Below, piece by piece: positions 62,041-64,000 of a stretch of DNA of 64,000 bases (its first letter is position 1; each line of letters begins with the position of its first letter). This DNA comes from Aneurinibacillus soli (GTDB lineage Bacteria; Bacillota; Bacilli; Aneurinibacillales; Aneurinibacillaceae), in assembly GCF_002355375.1 (NCBI RefSeq), contig NZ_AP017312.1, positions 2,373,001 through 2,437,000 of the forward strand, in the 5' to 3' direction. The notes below the pieces were generated by a model. That model searched no databases, was not told where the DNA came from, and saw only the letters and a list, made by a program, of their open reading frames with translations. The translations under genes and the position numbers were made by a program.

Positions 62041-62090
62041 GTGTATGAATCGTCTAACTTACGATTCATACACTCTTCTCTTTTTATTTT
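62041..62090 (+). terminator. Terminator after ilvE
   Basis: GTGTATGAATCGT pairs with ACGATTCATACAC around a seven-base loop, followed by TCTTCTCTTTTTATTTT. Confidence 0.9.
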
Positions 62091-62145
62091 AGGAAACTTC
62101 GATGTAGGACGAACGTAAAATTAATAATCCCACCCGAAATGCCTG

Positions 62146-62154
62146 TGGTATAAT
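62146..62154 (+). promoter_or_regulatory. Extended -10 promoter of the DUF1002 gene
   Basis: TGGTATAAT at 62146-62154, about 49 bases before the start codon. The -35 is weak. Confidence 0.5.
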
Positions 62155-62202
62155 CAGGTGGGAAAATCAAAGTATACTTGACATGGGGAGGAGTGGATAG
62201 AA

Positions 62203-63069
62203 GTGCGAAAGTTGGCTTTAACAGTGCTTTTCTTTCTTCTATCAACCGCAACCGCCTTTGCGGATGCCGCACCAGGCGACACGATTGTAACATACGGACA
62301 GAACTTGTCGTCCGCGCAAAAACAGCAAATCAAAGGACGCTTTAATCCACCGAAGGAAGCGCAAGAGATTACCGTTACGAATGCTGAGGAGCATAAATAT
62401 CTCGATGGACTATTGCCGAAGAATGTAATTGGTACAAGGGCCATTTCGTCTACGATGATTCAATTAGCAGAAGCAGGACAGGGGATTAAAGTCGAGACAA
62501 ATAACATTACAGGCATCAGTAAGGCAATGTATGAGAATGCACTGGCAACTGCCGGTGTGAAAGATGCCAATGTAAAAGTTGATGCGCCGTTCCCGGTATC
62601 AGGTACAGCAGGCTTAACCGGCGTCATGAAGGCGTATGAGCAGGTAACGGGTAAAAAAATCGATGAGAATCAGAAAAAAGTTGCCAGTGAAGAAATGGTC
62701 ACAACATCGAAGATCGCAGAACAAATCGGTGATAAGGAAAAAGCAGCCGAGCTTCTGACGCGCCTGAAAGCAGAAATGGCAAAGCAGACCGGCAAAATGA
62801 CCGATGATCAGCTGCGCCAGATGATTAGCAATGTGGCGGCTCAGATGGGTCTCACGCTAAGTGATCAGGAAATTGATTCGCTCGTGAGTATTTTGCGCAA
62901 AATCCAGAATTTAAACATCGACTGGAGTAAGACGCTTGACCAGATCTCAAGCTATAAGGGGCAGATGCAGGATTTTCTGAACAGCAATCCGGAAGCGAAG
63001 TCATTTGTCCAGGAGATTTTGCAGTTCCTCAAGCAATTAATCGATAAGATGCTGGGCTGGTTTGCATAA
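62203..63069 (+). CDS. Secreted DUF1002 family protein (YpuA-like)
   Basis: A 288-residue exported protein. The N-terminal signal peptide (RKLALTVLFFLLSTATAFA, about 1-21) is followed by a DUF1002 region. AAPGDTIVTYGQNLSSAQKQQI and the GTRAISSTMIQLAEAGQGIKVETNNITGISKAMYENALATAGV segment near 77-119 are characteristic. The C-terminal third is helical and may form a coiled coil. Function unknown. GTG 62203 is set by GGGGAGGAG ten bases upstream and the start of the signal peptide. Confidence 0.85.
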   Translation: MRKLALTVLFFLLSTATAFADAAPGDTIVTYGQNLSSAQKQQIKGRFNPPKEAQEITVTNAEEHKYLDGLLPKNVIGTRAISSTMIQLAEAGQGIKVETNNITGISKAMYENALATAGVKDANVKVDAPFPVSGTAGLTGVMKAYEQVTGKKIDENQKKVASEEMVTTSKIAEQIGDKEKAAELLTRLKAEMAKQTGKMTDDQLRQMISNVAAQMGLTLSDQEIDSLVSILRKIQNLNIDWSKTLDQISSYKGQMQDFLNSNPEAKSFVQEILQFLKQLIDKMLGWFA

Positions 63070-63076
63070 TCGTGGG

Positions 63077-63105
63077 TTGACAGGGGAGAAATATCCAGGT
63101 ACGAT
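63077..63105 (+). promoter_or_regulatory. Promoter of the SAM riboswitch-hom transcript
   Basis: TTGACA at 63077-63082 and TACGAT at 63100-63105 with exactly 17 bases between, about 35 bases before the aptamer. Confidence 0.85.
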
Positions 63106-63141
63106 ATGTGATAATTAAATTAATAGTACGAAAGAACACAA

Positions 63142-63259
63142 CTCTTATTCAGAGAGACGGAGGGATATGGCCCAATGAAGTCTCAGCAACCACAGGCTTG
63201 CCTGTAAGGTGCTAATTCCATCAAAGCTTTGTACATAAGCTTTGGAAGATGAGAGAAGG
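63142..63259 (+). ncRNA. SAM-I (S-box) riboswitch aptamer
   Basis: S-box blocks appear in order: CTTATTCAGAGAGACGGAGG at the start, ATGGCCC-ATGAAG, CAGCAACCACAGG, GGTGCTAATTCC and GGAAGATGAGAGAAGG at the end. The outer stem pairs CTCTTATTC with GATGAGAG-like sequence. SAM binding in this class causes termination. Confidence 0.96.
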
Positions 63260-63272
63260 ACAGCTGGATACC

Positions 63273-63306
63273 CGGCCCTCTTCTCTGGAAGAGGGTCTTT
63301 CTTTTT
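63273..63306 (+). terminator. SAM-riboswitch-controlled terminator
   Basis: GGCCCTCTT pairs with AAGAGGGTC around CTCTGG, followed by TTTCTTTTT. It lies directly after the aptamer and before the hom ribosome site. Confidence 0.88.
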
Positions 63307-63335
63307 GTACATATATCCAGAGAGGGGAAAAATAG

Positions 63336-64000
63336 ATGAAAAATGTACGCATTGCTTTACTTGGACTTGGAACGGTAGGATCAGGCGTTGTGACTATTTT
63401 GCAAACACACGCGGAACGGCTTCGCAAGCAGACAGGGACAAACTTTGAGATTGCAGGTATTCTGGTGCGTGATACTACGCGTTCGCGCCAGGTTGATGTG
63501 GAACGTAGTCTGCTTACAACTGACATTGCTCGCATCTGGGAGAGTAAGCCAGACGTTGTGGTGGATGCTATGGGCGGTCTTGTGCCGACACTTGGCTACA
63601 TCGAAGAGGCGATTGCGCGTGGCTGTCATGTCGTATCTGCGAATAAAGAGTTGATTGCGGTACACGGGGCACGGCTACATGCGCTGGCTGGGGAACAAGG
63701 CGTGGGCCTGTTGTATGAAGCGAGCGTGGGTGGCGGCATCCCGGTTCTGAATACGTTGGCCCAGCTGTTAAATGTGAATCGGATTACGCGTGTGGCGGGA
63801 ATCCTGAACGGAACGACGAATTACATTTTGACGCGCATGGAAGAAGACGGGCTGCCGTATGAAGCGGTGCTTGCTCAGGCGCAGGAGCTTGGTTTTGCCG
63901 AAGCGGATCCGACCGCAGATGTGGAAGGATATGATGCGTTTCATAAAATCCGGATTGTAGCCCGCCTGTGCTTCGGGGAAGAAGTGGAGGAAGAAGTGGG
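63336..64000 (+). CDS. hom: Homoserine dehydrogenase (3' end beyond the window)
   Basis: 221 codons visible, open at the window edge. NAD(P)-binding LLGLGTVGSGVV at residues 6-17, AMGGL near 79-83, the SANKELIA motif near 102-109 and VGGGIPVLNTL near 131-141 are diagnostic, as is GILNGTTNYILTRM further on. It reduces aspartate semialdehyde to homoserine, the branch point to Met and Thr. SAM-riboswitch control means it is turned down when methionine is plentiful. AGAGGGGAAAAATAG precedes ATG 63336. Confidence 0.95.
   Translation, partial: MKNVRIALLGLGTVGSGVVTILQTHAERLRKQTGTNFEIAGILVRDTTRSRQVDVERSLLTTDIARIWESKPDVVVDAMGGLVPTLGYIEEAIARGCHVVSANKELIAVHGARLHALAGEQGVGLLYEASVGGGIPVLNTLAQLLNVNRITRVAGILNGTTNYILTRMEEDGLPYEAVLAQAQELGFAEADPTADVEGYDAFHKIRIVARLCFGEEVEEEV

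Noticed and set aside
1-64000. CRISPR arrays, tRNA, rRNA, prophage or intact insertion sequences
   Set aside because: No regularly spaced direct repeats, cloverleaf-like sequences, ribosomal RNA or transposase/integrase genes were seen in the window.

Overview
The window looks like chromosome of an aerobic, endospore-forming member of the Bacillales, most like the Aneurinibacillus/Brevibacillus side of the order. The evidence is two GerA-B-C spore-germination operons, SpoVIF-like and YjcZ-type sporulation proteins, strong Shine-Dalgarno sites, and Bacillus-style guanidine-I and SAM-I riboswitches. The genus assignment is inference; there is no rRNA or tRNA in the window.

Region 1 (1-11463) is a meta-cleavage pathway for phenol/catechol. 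It holds the end of phenol hydroxylase P1, then P2, P3 and P4, two nearly identical catechol 2,3-dioxygenases, and two plant-type ferredoxins: one matching only the ferredoxin domain of the P5 reductase, the other XylT/DmpQ-like. These are followed by hydratase, acylating acetaldehyde dehydrogenase, aldolase, 4-oxalocrotonate decarboxylase, tautomerase and hydroxymuconic-semialdehyde dehydrogenase. A GlcG/HbpS-like gene and a repeat element lie between the two dioxygenase copies. No hydrolase (DmpD) and no complete P5 reductase are present. Region 2 (11481-15300) is a germination operon on the minus strand with a sigma-G-like promoter. Region 3 (15486-18069) carries a short thioredoxin-reductase-like flavoprotein, an Old Yellow Enzyme, a small membrane protein and a rhodanese. 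Region 4 (18112-22653) is a divergent LysR regulator and a partial 4-hydroxyphenylacetate operon (hpaB, two hpaG-like subunits, hpaF) without its ring-cleavage enzyme.

Region 5 (22681-34556) has a TRIC-type channel, a cluster of 205-209 bp terminal-inverted-repeat elements, an unknown multi-pass membrane protein, an exonuclease, a LysM-NlpC/P60 hydrolase, and a five-gene operon (PIG-L deacetylase, GT4 glycosyltransferase, ATP-grasp ligase, APH-type kinase, small protein-kinase-like protein). That operon is the best candidate here for an uncharacterised pathway. A chemoreceptor follows. Region 6 (34555-41520) has acetoacetyl-CoA synthetase, a guanidine-I riboswitch with a GdnC/GdnD exporter pair, sporulation small proteins, an MFS exporter, an amidase and a DUF2935 fragment.

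Region 7 (41700-50019) has a cold-shock protein with a structured leader, a DEAD-box helicase, a CarD-type regulator, cell-envelope enzymes (PAP2, GT51 transglycosylase, DedA), an ABC exporter and a DUF347 membrane protein. Region 8 (50401-56978) has a second copy of the exonuclease, a YqiA-like esterase, SelO, an AT-rich DUF2971 gene, and a MerR/Bcr drug-response pair. Region 9 (57049-60840) is a second germination operon on the plus strand. Region 10 (60945-64000) has a branched-chain aminotransferase, a DUF1002 protein and a SAM-I riboswitch upstream of a homoserine dehydrogenase cut by the window edge.
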